This document shows, piece by piece, positions 53,815 through 63,118 of a stretch of 64,000 bases of DNA. The notes below the pieces were generated by a model that worked only from the letters and a program-made list of their open reading frames with translations, was not told where the DNA came from and searched no databases. The stretch lies in NCBI RefSeq assembly GCF_003115855.1, contig NZ_KZ819083.1, forward strand, positions 1 through 64,000, in the 5' to 3' direction. How positions within the stretch are numbered: the stretch's first letter is position 1; each line of letters starts with the position of its first letter. This DNA is from Brenneria corticis. Its GTDB lineage: Bacteria; Pseudomonadota; Gammaproteobacteria; Enterobacterales; Enterobacteriaceae. The position numbers and the translations under genes were made by a program.

Positions 53815-55248
53815 TTATTCAGATTCACCGGCTTTAATGGCGTTAATGATGTTGGTGGTGGAGCAGCCGTCTTCAAAATTCAGCACCCGGACCTCGCCGC
53901 CGTTGGCCCACACCTCTTCGCTGCCGGCGATTTCGTGCGGCTGATAATCGCCGCCTTTGACCAGAACATCCGGCAACACCTCGGCAATCAGACGCTGCGG
54001 GGTATCTTCCTCAAAGGGCACCACCCAGTCGACGGCTTCCAGCGCCCCCAGCACGATCATGCGCTGCGGCAGCGGATTAACCGGTCGGGTCGGCCCTTTC
54101 AGCCGTTTGGTCGACGCATCGCTGTTCACCGCCACAATCAGGCGATCGCCAAGCTTACGGGCATTCGCCAGATAGGAAACGTGCCCCGCGTGCAGGATAT
54201 CGAAACAGCCGTTGGTCATGACTATTTTTTCGCCGCGCTGACGCGCCAGCGCCACCGCCTCTTTCAGCTGCGCTTCGCTCATCACGCCAAAGCCGGTTTC
54301 CGCGCGCCCGCGGATGGCGTTTTCCAGTTCGATGGGCGACACCGTTGAGGTCCCCAGCTTGCCCACCACCACGCCGGCGGCGGCGTTGGCGAGGAAACAG
54401 GCCTCTTCCAGCGAGTTGCCGGCGGCCAGCGCGGCGGCCAGCACGCCGATAACCGTATCGCCGGCGCCGGTCACGTCGTAGACCTCCTGCGCCTGGGTCG
54501 GCAAATGCAGCGGCGCCTTGCCCGGCTGCAGCAGGGTCATCCCCTGCTCCGAGCGGGTGATCAGCAGGGCGGACAGCTGGTAATCGGCCACCAGCTGCAT
54601 CCCGCGGGATACCAGTTCATCCTCATTTTTGCAGCGTCCGGCCACCGCCTCAAACTCCGACAGGTTGGGCGTCAGCAGCGTCGCCCCGCGGTAGCGGGAA
54701 AAGTCCGTCCCTTTCGGATCGATAAGCACCGGCACGCCCGCCGCTTTCGCCGTCTGGATCATGGTTTGCACGTGGACAAGCGCCCCTTTGGCGTAATCGG
54801 ACAGCACCAGCGCGCCGATATTCGGCAGCGCCTGCTGGATACGCTCGATCATCGGCTGCGGATCGACGCCGTCGAAGCCTTCTTCAAAGTCCAGCCGGAT
54901 CAGCTGCTGGTTACGGGATAATACGCGCAGTTTGGTGATGGTCGGGTGCGTCGGCACCGAAACGAAATCGCACTTCACATTGACTTCGCCAAGTTTGCTG
55001 CTCAGGGCGCGGGCGGCGTCGTCAATCCCCGTCAGGCCGACCAACCGCGAGCCGGCCCCCAGAGAGGCGATATTCATCGCCACGTTCGCCGCCCCGCCGG
55101 GTCGCTCCTCAATGGTATCAACCTTGACCACCGGCACCGGCGCCTCAGGCGAAATGCGGCTGGTCGGCCCATACCAGTAGCGATCCAGCATCACATCCCC
55201 AACCACTAACACCCCCGCACGGCGGAAATCAGGCAGCGTAACTTTCAT
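53815..55248 (-). CDS. hldE: Bifunctional heptose 7-phosphate kinase/heptose 1-phosphate adenylyltransferase
   Basis: Makes ADP-heptose for the lipopolysaccharide core, working before and after GmhB. The ATG at 55248 gives 477 residues in register with E. coli HldE and has GGAG 6 bases upstream; the upstream ATG at 55266 is less likely. The ribokinase-like domain (about 1-318) has ERPGGAANVAMN and the GAGDT catalytic loop; the nucleotidyltransferase domain (about 340-477) has NGCFDILHAGHVSYL. It is 103 bp downstream of glnE. Confidence 0.98.
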   Translation of the reverse strand: MKVTLPDFRRAGVLVVGDVMLDRYWYGPTSRISPEAPVPVVKVDTIEERPGGAANVAMNIASLGAGSRLVGLTGIDDAARALSSKLGEVNVKCDFVSVPTHPTITKLRVLSRNQQLIRLDFEEGFDGVDPQPMIERIQQALPNIGALVLSDYAKGALVHVQTMIQTAKAAGVPVLIDPKGTDFSRYRGATLLTPNLSEFEAVAGRCKNEDELVSRGMQLVADYQLSALLITRSEQGMTLLQPGKAPLHLPTQAQEVYDVTGAGDTVIGVLAAALAAGNSLEEACFLANAAAGVVVGKLGTSTVSPIELENAIRGRAETGFGVMSEAQLKEAVALARQRGEKIVMTNGCFDILHAGHVSYLANARKLGDRLIVAVNSDASTKRLKGPTRPVNPLPQRMIVLGALEAVDWVVPFEEDTPQRLIAEVLPDVLVKGGDYQPHEIAGSEEVWANGGEVRVLNFEDGCSTTNIINAIKAGESE

Positions 55249-55351
55249 CCCATACTCCAAGCTCATTTAGCATAATGCGCGTAATAATATCACAGGCCCG
55301 ATTATTACTATTAAAAAGCGCATCCCGGTTAAGCAGAATGCGAGGACTCTC

Positions 55352-58195
55352 TCAACCCAGCCATTTGTTCCAGCTGTGTCGCACCTGCCGACGTTCGGCG
55401 ATAAATTTTTCCTGGCTCACCCGGCCGGCGATCTCCTGCAACGCCAGATGATGCAGCTCATTGCGCAGCGTAACGTAAGCCAGCCGCAGGGCATGCGCCT
55501 CGCTCTCTTCCATCACGCCGTACCGCGCCATCATCTCCAGGATGCGCACGTTATCCGACCAGCGGGTCAGGCGCGGCTCCCGCGACGCATAGCGCAGCAC
55601 CAGATACTGGACGATAAATTCGATATCGGTGATCCCGCCGGCGTCGGTTTTCAGGTCGAACAGCGTTTTGTCTTTATTCGCCAGATGCTGGCGCATCTTC
55701 TCGCGCATGTCGCGCACTTCGCCACGCAGTTTCTCCCCATCGCGCTCGCGGCACAGGATGTTGCGGCGAATGTCTTCAAACTGCCGCTGTACGCCGCTCT
55801 CGCCGTAAACCATCCGCGCCCGCACCAGCGCCTGATGCTCCCAGGTCCAGGCTTCGTTGCGCTGATAGTCGTCAAAGGCTTCCACGGTGCTGACCAGCAT
55901 CCCCGCCGACCCCGACGGCCGTAGCCGCGCATCCACCTCATACAAAATCCCCGACGAGGTGCGGGTGCTGAACAGATGTATCACCCGCTGGGCCAGCCGC
56001 AGGTAAAACTGGCGGCCGTCAATGCTGCGTTCGCCGTCGGTCATCACCTCGGACGGGCAATCGTGCAGAAAAACCAGATCGAGATCGGAGCCGTAACCCA
56101 GCTCCCAGCCCCCCAGCTTGCCGTAGGCGATCACCGCGAATCCGCGCCCCTCGCGCTGCCGCAAATGGGCCGGCTGGCCGTAGCGCGCCGCCATCTGCCC
56201 CCAGGCCTGCTGCACTACCGCGGCGATGATGGCTTCGGCCAGATAGGTTAAGTGATCGCTCACTTTCATCACCGGCAGCGCGCCGGCGATATCCCCGGCG
56301 GCAATACGCAGCAGCTGCGCCTGCTTGAACTGGCGCAGCGCTTCCAGCTGCTGCTCTTCGTCCTCCTCCGACACCCTGAGGAGATACTGCCGCAGCTCAT
56401 CGACATAGGCGTCCGGGGCGATCGGTTGATACAGGGTGGCGGAATCGAGCAGTTCATCGAGCAACAGCGGATAGCGCGCCAACTGGCTGGCCACCATCGG
56501 CGAGGCAGCGCACAGCCGGACCAGCTGCGCCAGCGCCGGACGCGATTCCAGCAGCAGCTCCAGGTAGGTGGTGCGGGTCATAATCCCCAACAGCAGCGGC
56601 GTCAGGCGCGATAAAATGGTATCCGCATCCTGTCGGGCGCACGCTTCCGCCAGCAGGTTGGGCATCAGTTGGTCGAGCACGTCGCGCCCGCGCGGGCCGA
56701 TGGTGCGTTTCGCCACGTCGTGGCGAAACTCGATGACCGCGCGCAGCAGTTTCTCGCGCACGCTTTCCGTCAGGTGCGGCGTCAGCGACGCCAGATCGGC
56801 CTCATCCAGCCTGTCCTGCCACAGGCTACGGTAGCTGGCGTGTTCGGGAATATCGTCGCTGTCCGGCGCGTCATCGCCGATTAAATCGTCAAACACGCGG
56901 CGCACCGCCAGCATGTGCTGCAGCAGCGCCTGTTGCAGCTGCGCCCAGTCGGCGAATCCCATGCCCCAGGCCAGCCGCTGCCGATCGAGTTCGTCCTCGG
57001 GCAGCGTTTGCGTTTGCTCGTCGGCTATCGCCTGCAGAAGATTTTCCAGACGGCGCAGAAAACGGTACGCCTCGCCGAGTTCGTCGACCTGAGGCGGCGC
57101 CAGCAGCCCCAGCTCGCCGATATGACGCAGCGTGGGCAGCAGCGCCCGCTCCTGTAGCCCGGATTCGCGCCCGCCGCGGATCAGCTGAAAAACCTGGGTG
57201 ATAAATTCGATTTCCCGAATACCGCCCGCCCCCAGCTTGATATTGTCGCGCAAGTCGCGCCGACGGACTTCGCGGGCGATCATCCCTTTCATATTGCGCA
57301 GCGACTGAATCACGCTGAAATCGATATAGCGGCGGAAAACAAAGGGCCGCAGCGTACTGCGCAGCTCCTGGCTGTAGGCGTCGTCCATGCCGCCCAGCAG
57401 GCGGGCTTTGACCATCGCATAGCGTTCCCAGTCCCGCCCCTGCTCCTGATAATAATCTTCCATGGCGGCGAAGCTCAGCACCAGCGGGCCGCTGTCGCCG
57501 AACGGGCGCAGCCGCATATCGACGCGATAGACAAAGCCGTCCACCGTCGGCTGATCCAGCACTTTTATCAGCCGCTGGCCCAGCCGGGTAAAAAACTGCG
57601 CATTATCCAGTTCGCGGCGTCCGCCCTGGGTCTGTCCGTTTTCCGGATAGACGAAAATCAGATCGATATCCGAGGAGAAGTTCAACTCGCCGCCGCCCAG
57701 CTTCCCCATTCCCAGGATCAGCAGCGGCTGGGCCGCGCCCTGCCCGTTGACCGGCGTTCCCCACTCCCGGCAGCAGGCCTGATACAGCCAGTCGCGGGCG
57801 GCGATAATCAGCGTTTCCGCCAGCTCGCTGAGCTGGCGCAGCGTCTGCTCCGTGGTGCTGGTGCGCAACGTCTGCGACCAGGCGATCCTTACCAGCATAC
57901 GGCGACGGAACCGCCGCAATACCGTCATCAGCCCCGTTTCGTCATTGACCGCGGCCAGCGCCTGATTCAGCCAATCGGCATAATGTCGCCACTCTTCCGG
58001 CCGCGGCGGCTGCCGATGGATCTCCCGCCACCAGTCGGGATACCGCGTAAGCGCGTCGCTGACGAAATCGCTCAGCGCCAATACGGCGAGATCGTCGTCC
58101 GCCGCCGGCGGGTAATCGGCGGCGGTTTCCCGCAAACGCGATAAAATCCGTTGAGACTGTTGCGCCAGTAACGGCGGCAAAGGAAGTAGCGGCAT
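55352..58195 (-). CDS. glnE: Bifunctional glutamine synthetase adenylyltransferase/deadenylase
   Basis: Controls glutamine synthetase by adding or removing AMP in response to PII and glutamine. The 947-residue protein contains two nucleotidyltransferase domains, each with its own signature: GMGKLGGGELNFSSDIDLIF near residues 162-181 (deadenylase) and AYGKLGGWELGYGSDLDLVF near 688-707 (adenylyltransferase). Length is one residue over E. coli. It lies between ygiF and hldE, the conserved order. Confidence 0.98.
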   Translation of the reverse strand: MPLLPLPPLLAQQSQRILSRLRETAADYPPAADDDLAVLALSDFVSDALTRYPDWWREIHRQPPRPEEWRHYADWLNQALAAVNDETGLMTVLRRFRRRMLVRIAWSQTLRTSTTEQTLRQLSELAETLIIAARDWLYQACCREWGTPVNGQGAAQPLLILGMGKLGGGELNFSSDIDLIFVYPENGQTQGGRRELDNAQFFTRLGQRLIKVLDQPTVDGFVYRVDMRLRPFGDSGPLVLSFAAMEDYYQEQGRDWERYAMVKARLLGGMDDAYSQELRSTLRPFVFRRYIDFSVIQSLRNMKGMIAREVRRRDLRDNIKLGAGGIREIEFITQVFQLIRGGRESGLQERALLPTLRHIGELGLLAPPQVDELGEAYRFLRRLENLLQAIADEQTQTLPEDELDRQRLAWGMGFADWAQLQQALLQHMLAVRRVFDDLIGDDAPDSDDIPEHASYRSLWQDRLDEADLASLTPHLTESVREKLLRAVIEFRHDVAKRTIGPRGRDVLDQLMPNLLAEACARQDADTILSRLTPLLLGIMTRTTYLELLLESRPALAQLVRLCAASPMVASQLARYPLLLDELLDSATLYQPIAPDAYVDELRQYLLRVSEEDEEQQLEALRQFKQAQLLRIAAGDIAGALPVMKVSDHLTYLAEAIIAAVVQQAWGQMAARYGQPAHLRQREGRGFAVIAYGKLGGWELGYGSDLDLVFLHDCPSEVMTDGERSIDGRQFYLRLAQRVIHLFSTRTSSGILYEVDARLRPSGSAGMLVSTVEAFDDYQRNEAWTWEHQALVRARMVYGESGVQRQFEDIRRNILCRERDGEKLRGEVRDMREKMRQHLANKDKTLFDLKTDAGGITDIEFIVQYLVLRYASREPRLTRWSDNVRILEMMARYGVMEESEAHALRLAYVTLRNELHHLALQEIAGRVSQEKFIAERRQVRHSWNKWLG

Positions 58196-58208
58196 GGTGG
58201 TTCCCTTG

Positions 58209-58228
58209 ATCCGCCATCGCCGGCGGAT
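58209..58228 (-). other. Hairpin between ygiF and glnE
   Basis: Seven-base-pair inverted repeat ATCCGCC / GGCGGAT with a six-base loop and no T run, in the 47-bp gap between two cotranscribed genes. Confidence 0.5.
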
Positions 58229-58242
58229 AAATGCGTTAACGG

Positions 58243-59574
58243 TTAGCCGGCGCTGTGCAGCCAGAATGGCGGCTGAGCCAACGCCTGTTTACGGCAGGCT
58301 TCCAGATAGGGCGACGGGGTGTGATCGGCCGCCTGTTGCTCAATGGCCTGAATCAGCGCGCGCCAGCGATCGATGTACGCTTCCGTCTGTTCCACCGGAT
58401 AAGCGCCGGATAACAGCTGAAAGGCGCAAATATTGCGCTGCAGGCGCGGCAGTTGCTGTATATATTGCACTTCGCTCAGCGTGCTGGCGAACGTGCTTCT
58501 CAGATCGGCGGAACTGCGGCCCAGCATGATATCGGCGAAACGTTTGTAGGAGCCCTGCAGCCTGATGCGATCTTTATTATCCATATAGTTACGCCAGCCG
58601 GCTTCAACCAGCCATGAAGTAAGCACCAGCTTACTTTGCAGATACTCCACGCCGTAGCATAGCTCTTGCGCATCCTCCGTCCTTTCGACGCCGGCCTCCA
58701 GACTGGCGAGCGCGGCGCGAAAAAGCGTCGTCACCTTACGCGACACCACCCCGCCCACCAGCACCAGCATCTCGCGAATCAGCGCGCCGGCCTGCGGCAG
58801 CGCGTGGCGGGCGTCGGCGTTGCCGCGCACCCAAAGCTCCTCATGGTATTGCCAGTGGCTCAGCGCATACTCCAGCGCCGCGCGGATCGCCTGATCGATA
58901 TTGGTTTTCGGCTCCACCACCAGGATGCCGAGCGGGCGGCACTCGCGGGGCGGGTTGCCCTGCGCCAGATGATAGCCGCGCGCGGCTTTGCTCAGGCTGC
59001 CCTGACGCAGGCCGCCGAATTCCGCAATCTCCTTCGCCAGCTCAAGCAGGTCGGTAGTCTGCCCCAGTTTGAGCTCCATCTCCAGTTCACACAGGGGTTC
59101 GCTGAGTTCGCCCGCGCGCACCTCACCCAGGTCAAGGGCGACCTCAATCACGCTTTGATGATAAGTGACCACCCACTTTTCACGGGTAAAATCGGTGCTG
59201 AACAGCGGTTGGAGCGACTGCTGGAGCGCCGCAGGATCGCAGTTTTCCGGCCAGATATCCGCCGGGAAAAGGGCCAGATCCAGCTCCGCCTTTTCCAGCG
59301 CCAGATTATATTCCGGATGCTGGTGCAGCCCGCCGACCACGTTGCCGGCGGTTTTCGCCGTCATTTCGTAACGCTCATTCTCGCCGCGAATGCGCAGCCC
59401 GATGCCATGTCGGCGCAGGAAATTATCCGCCGTCTCATAGTAGGTATTGGTCAGCCGCCGGGCGCGCAGATGTTCGGAATGGCTGTACTCGCTCTGCCAG
59501 CCGGATAACTGCTGCCGTAGCGTATCAACGCCGTCGGGATGAACAATAAATTTCAGTTCGATTTCTTCACTCAT
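58243..59574 (-). CDS. ygiF: Inorganic triphosphatase YgiF (CYTH-CHAD)
   Basis: Hydrolyses inorganic triphosphate. The N-terminal CYTH domain begins with the diagnostic ExExK motif (E4, E6, K8) and continues with RLTNTYYETADNFLR and GLRIRGE; the C-terminal CHAD domain (about 220-443) is histidine- and arginine-rich and may bind polyphosphate. It heads the ygiF-glnE-hldE-ligA-ypeB run and is divergent from ygiM. Confidence 0.95.
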   Translation of the reverse strand: MSEEIELKFIVHPDGVDTLRQQLSGWQSEYSHSEHLRARRLTNTYYETADNFLRRHGIGLRIRGENERYEMTAKTAGNVVGGLHQHPEYNLALEKAELDLALFPADIWPENCDPAALQQSLQPLFSTDFTREKWVVTYHQSVIEVALDLGEVRAGELSEPLCELEMELKLGQTTDLLELAKEIAEFGGLRQGSLSKAARGYHLAQGNPPRECRPLGILVVEPKTNIDQAIRAALEYALSHWQYHEELWVRGNADARHALPQAGALIREMLVLVGGVVSRKVTTLFRAALASLEAGVERTEDAQELCYGVEYLQSKLVLTSWLVEAGWRNYMDNKDRIRLQGSYKRFADIMLGRSSADLRSTFASTLSEVQYIQQLPRLQRNICAFQLLSGAYPVEQTEAYIDRWRALIQAIEQQAADHTPSPYLEACRKQALAQPPFWLHSAG

Positions 59575-59769
59575 AATTTGTTACACCGGGATCAATGTGA
59601 ATGGCGCCAGTAAATAACATTTTACTTCACCTTGCCACCTTTGCAGCGCGCTCTGTTTTATCGCCCCCTTCGGACCAAGAGTAAGATAGTTCTCATTTCT
59701 GTTTAATCATTGCCTCGTCAGACTTAACCCTCTACTATCGTCCCATAACTCACGCAACACGATGATCTT

Positions 59770-60390
59770 ATGCAGAAATTAAGCCTGATTTTTTTTACCT
59801 TGATAACCTTCATTTTAAGCGGCGCGGCTCACGCCGAAGAAAAACGCTATGTTTCCGATGAGTTGCTGACCTATATCCACAGCGGGCCGGGTAATCAATA
59901 CCGCATCATCGGCACGTTGAACGCCGGCGATCAAGTCACGGTGCTCAGCGTTAATCAGGGGGCGGGCTACGCGCAAATCCGCGATGACAAAAACCGCACC
60001 AGTTGGATCCCGCTCGATCAGCTCAGCGAAACGCCCAGCCTGCGCACCCGCGTTCCCGAACTGGAAAGCCAGGTGAAGGATCTGACGGAAAAACTGAACA
60101 ATATCGATCAGACCTGGAACCAGCGCACGGCGGATATGCAGCAGAAAGTCGCCGCCAGCGACGACATTATCAATGGATTACGCAGCGAAAATGAGGAATT
60201 GAAGAATCAGCTTATCGTGGCGCAGAAAAAAGTCAGCGCCGCCAATGTCCAGCTTGACGACAAACAGCGCACCATCATTCTGCAATGGTTTATGTACGGC
60301 GGCGGCGTGGCGGGCATCGGGCTATTGCTGGGTCTGCTGCTGCCGCACATTATCCCGCGCAGAAAGAAAAACGACCGCTGGATGGGTTAA
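59770..60390 (+). CDS. ygiM: SH3-domain membrane protein YgiM
   Basis: Inner-membrane protein of unknown role with a signal peptide (about 1-22, GAAHAEE), a bacterial SH3 domain (about 25-92, YVSDELLTYIHSGPGNQYRIIG), a periplasmic coiled coil (about 95-165) and a C-terminal transmembrane helix (about 172-195) followed by a basic tail. The TIGR04211-type layout and its place before cca match E. coli YgiM. A terminator follows directly. Confidence 0.9.
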   Translation: MQKLSLIFFTLITFILSGAAHAEEKRYVSDELLTYIHSGPGNQYRIIGTLNAGDQVTVLSVNQGAGYAQIRDDKNRTSWIPLDQLSETPSLRTRVPELESQVKDLTEKLNNIDQTWNQRTADMQQKVAASDDIINGLRSENEELKNQLIVAQKKVSAANVQLDDKQRTIILQWFMYGGGVAGIGLLLGLLLPHIIPRRKKNDRWMG

Positions 60391-60395
60391 GAGCG

Positions 60396-60415
60396 ATGCC
60401 TGCGCAGGCATTTTT
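60396..60415 (+). terminator. Rho-independent terminator after ygiM
   Basis: Perfect 16-base palindrome ATGCCTGCGCAGGCAT followed by a run of Ts. Confidence 0.9.
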
Positions 60416-60487
60416 ACCGGCGGTCAATAATACGCAGCAAAGATGTTAATATGTAGTGAATACCACCGCATACTCAGGAGTCCGACG

Positions 60488-61765
60488 TTGAATATTTACC
60501 TTGTCGGCGGCGCCGTACGAGACAGCCTGCTTAACTTGCCGGTCACCGAGAAGGACTGGGTGGTGGTCGGCGCCACGCCGGAACAGCTGCTGGCGCAGGG
60601 TTATCAACAGGTCGGCAGGGATTTTCCGGTCTTTTTGCACCCGCAAAGCCGCGATGAATATGCGCTGGCCCGCACCGAACGAAAATCCGGCAGCGGCTAC
60701 ACCGGGTTTGTCTGCCATGCCGCCCCCGACGTGACGCTGGAACAGGATTTACTGCGCCGGGATCTGACCATTAACGCCATCGCCCGCAGCGAACAGGGCG
60801 AGTTGATCGATCCCTATCACGGCCGGCGCGACCTGGAAAACCGCCTGCTGCGCCACGTCTCCGACGCGTTCAGCGAAGATCCGCTCAGGGTGCTGCGCGT
60901 GGCGCGTTTCGCCGCCCGTTTCGCCAACCTGGGTTTTCGCATCGCCGAAGAAACCATGGCGCTGATGAGCAAAATGACGCGCGGCGGCGAGCTCGCCTAC
61001 CTGACGCCGGAGCGCGTCTGGAAAGAAACCGAGAAGGCGCTCGCCACCGACAGCCCCCAGGTCTATTTCCAGGTGCTCAGAGAGTGCGGCGCGCTGGCGG
61101 TGCTGTTTCCTGAAATCGATAAGCTTTATGGCGTTCCGGCGCCGGCCAAATGGCACCCGGAAATTGATACCGGCATTCATACCCTGATGACGCTGGCGGT
61201 CGCCGCCCGCCTCAGCCCGGATATCGACGTGCGCTTCGCCGCCCTGTGCCACGATCTCGGCAAGGGGCTGACGCCGCCGGAGCTGTGGCCCCGGCATCAC
61301 GGCCACGGTCCGGCGGGGGTTAAGCTTGTGGAGGCGCTGTGCCAGCGTTTGCGCATTCCCAATCATATCCGCGATCTGGCGAAACTGGTGGCGGAATACC
61401 ACGACCTGATTCATACCGTCCAGGCGCTACAGCCCAAAACCTTGCTGAAACTGTTTGATGCCCTCGACGTCTGGCGCAAGCCGCAGCGGCTGGAGCAGTT
61501 GGCGCTGTCCAGCGAGGCGGACGCCCGCGGCCGCACCGGCTTTGAAGAGAGTCCTTATCCGCAGGGCGATTATCTGCGCCAGGCGTTTCGGGTCGCCAGC
61601 GGCGTCACCAGCGCCGAGGTCGTCGCCGACGGCCATCAGGGCATTGAGGTCCGCAACGAACTCAACCGCCGCCGCCGCAAGGCGCTGGAGCAGTGGAAAA
61701 CGCAGCAGGACGCTCCTACAAAAACACCACATACACCGCCGCCGCCACAAAGAAGCGATAGATAG
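60488..61765 (+). CDS. cca: CCA-adding enzyme (tRNA nucleotidyltransferase)
   Basis: Adds or repairs the 3' CCA end of tRNA. The start is a TTG at 60488, supported by CAGGAG 7 bases upstream and by alignment of NIYLVGGAVRD with E. coli; the ATG at 60443 would add a non-homologous extension. Class II nucleotidyltransferase motif with E21 and D23 (E. coli has D21, D23), RRDLTINAIA, and an HD phosphohydrolase domain (LCHDLGKG, HHGHGPAG). Product 425 residues, longer than E. coli (412) because the last about 16 codons run into the convergent uppP gene. Confidence 0.93.
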   Translation: MNIYLVGGAVRDSLLNLPVTEKDWVVVGATPEQLLAQGYQQVGRDFPVFLHPQSRDEYALARTERKSGSGYTGFVCHAAPDVTLEQDLLRRDLTINAIARSEQGELIDPYHGRRDLENRLLRHVSDAFSEDPLRVLRVARFAARFANLGFRIAEETMALMSKMTRGGELAYLTPERVWKETEKALATDSPQVYFQVLRECGALAVLFPEIDKLYGVPAPAKWHPEIDTGIHTLMTLAVAARLSPDIDVRFAALCHDLGKGLTPPELWPRHHGHGPAGVKLVEALCQRLRIPNHIRDLAKLVAEYHDLIHTVQALQPKTLLKLFDALDVWRKPQRLEQLALSSEADARGRTGFEESPYPQGDYLRQAFRVASGVTSAEVVADGHQGIEVRNELNRRRRKALEQWKTQQDAPTKTPHTPPPPQRSDR

Positions 61766-62534
61766 CGAACGGCACGAAAGAGATGCGTTTGATAATCTGC
61801 AAAAAGGTTTTAATGGCGATCAGCGCCACCACAAAGGCGGTCACAAAGCCGACGGCGAACATCGGCAGGTCGGCCAATGACAGGAAATGCCAGCTCTTGT
61901 ACAGATCCAGCACCGTCGCCCCCATCATCATCGGAACCGCCAGAATAAAAGAGAACTCCGACGCCGCATAGCGGCTGACGCCCATCAGCATTCCGCCGGA
62001 GATGGTGGCGCCGGAGCGGGAAAACCCCGGCCACAGCGCCAAACACTGAAAACAACCGATGATAAAAGCCTGACGATGGGTGATATCGTCCAGCCCCACC
62101 GCCCGCGGCTTTTTGGGTTTTAACCACTCCGCCGCCAGCAGCAGAAAGCCCCCGACAACCAGCGCATACATCACATTTTTGGGATCAAACAGCGATTTGA
62201 TAACGTCGTGAAAAACCAGCCCCAGCACCACCGCCGGGATCATCGCCAGCAGAATATGGCTCAGCTTCAAACGTCCCGCGGTGTGTCCCTCATGGGGAAC
62301 CTGACCGAAATGAATGCCGATAAGGCCGAACAGGCGGCGCCAGAACATCACCACCACCGCCAGAATCGAACCCAGCTGGATAATCACCTCAAAGGTTTTG
62401 GCCTTGTCATCGGCAAATCCCAGCCAGTGGCCGACAATAATCATGTGACCGGTGGAGGAAACCGGCAAAAACTCGGTAAGCCCTTCAACCACCCCAAGAA
62501 TAAATGCGATTAACAACGAATGCAGGTCCGTCAT
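61716..62534 (-). CDS. uppP: Undecaprenyl-diphosphate phosphatase (UppP/BacA)
   Basis: Integral membrane enzyme that recycles the lipid carrier for peptidoglycan and other envelope polymers and gives bacitracin tolerance. The 272-residue protein has about eight hydrophobic segments and the two active-site motifs EGLTEFLPVSSTGH (16-29) and PGFSRSGATISGG. Its 3' end overlaps cca by 50 bp, tail to tail, while its own C-terminus (AAAVYVVFL) is normal. Confidence 0.97.
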   Translation of the reverse strand: MTDLHSLLIAFILGVVEGLTEFLPVSSTGHMIIVGHWLGFADDKAKTFEVIIQLGSILAVVVMFWRRLFGLIGIHFGQVPHEGHTAGRLKLSHILLAMIPAVVLGLVFHDVIKSLFDPKNVMYALVVGGFLLLAAEWLKPKKPRAVGLDDITHRQAFIIGCFQCLALWPGFSRSGATISGGMLMGVSRYAASEFSFILAVPMMMGATVLDLYKSWHFLSLADLPMFAVGFVTAFVVALIAIKTFLQIIKRISFVPFAIYRFFVAAAVYVVFL

Positions 62535-62554
62535 CTAAACTCCCTTACCGCCAT

Positions 62555-62584
62555 AAAAAAACGGCTGCGCCACCCAGCGAGCCG
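62555..62584 (-). terminator. Terminator between folB and uppP
   Basis: On the minus strand CGGCT / AGCCG arms with a further GC/GC inner pair, followed by seven Ts (62561-62555). It should separate folB transcription from uppP. Confidence 0.75.
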
Positions 62585-62657
62585 CTATAAGCCCCATAGA
62601 CCTCGTAGATTACCGCTTAGTGGCTCGTAAATCATTATTAACGCTGCTAAATCAGAT

Positions 62658-63014
62658 TTATCGCGTGCCGCGCTCAATCACCACGCCGACCTGGCGCGCC
62701 TGCGCCACGGCGCCCGGCTTGGCGACCTTGATGCGCAGCCAGGGGATCGGGAAACGCTGCATCAGCATCTGCGCCACCTCCTCCGCGACGCGCTCGACCA
62801 GCGCAAAGCGCTGTCCGGCCACCAGCGCAATCACCGCTTCGCTGACGTCGGCATAGCTTAAACAGTCATTAACGTCATCGCTGGTCGCCGCCTGACGGTT
62901 ATCCCATCCCATTTCGATATCGAACACCAGCTTCTGCTGAATCGTCTGTTCCCAATCGTAAACACCAATGGTGGTAATTACGCCAAGCTCTTCAATAAAT
63001 ACGATATCCATCAC
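62658..63014 (-). CDS. folB: Dihydroneopterin aldolase
   Basis: Cleaves (and epimerises) 7,8-dihydroneopterin in folate synthesis. The 118-residue protein shows the tunnelling-fold pattern: GVYDWEQTIQQKLVFDIEMGWD near the N-terminus, DCLSYADVSEAVI, FALVERVAEEVAQ with the conserved glutamate, and the catalytic lysine in LRIKVAKPGAV. Divergent from plsY, as in other enterobacteria. Confidence 0.96.
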   Translation of the reverse strand: MMDIVFIEELGVITTIGVYDWEQTIQQKLVFDIEMGWDNRQAATSDDVNDCLSYADVSEAVIALVAGQRFALVERVAEEVAQMLMQRFPIPWLRIKVAKPGAVAQARQVGVVIERGTR

Positions 63015-63118
63015 GCCGTTCTCTGTTTTTGTCGTTGTCGGATACCACTTCCGACGGAATATGCGTATTATCCACAGATGCGAAGAGTAAAACGACCCTT
63101 ATTAAACGGAACCGCGTT

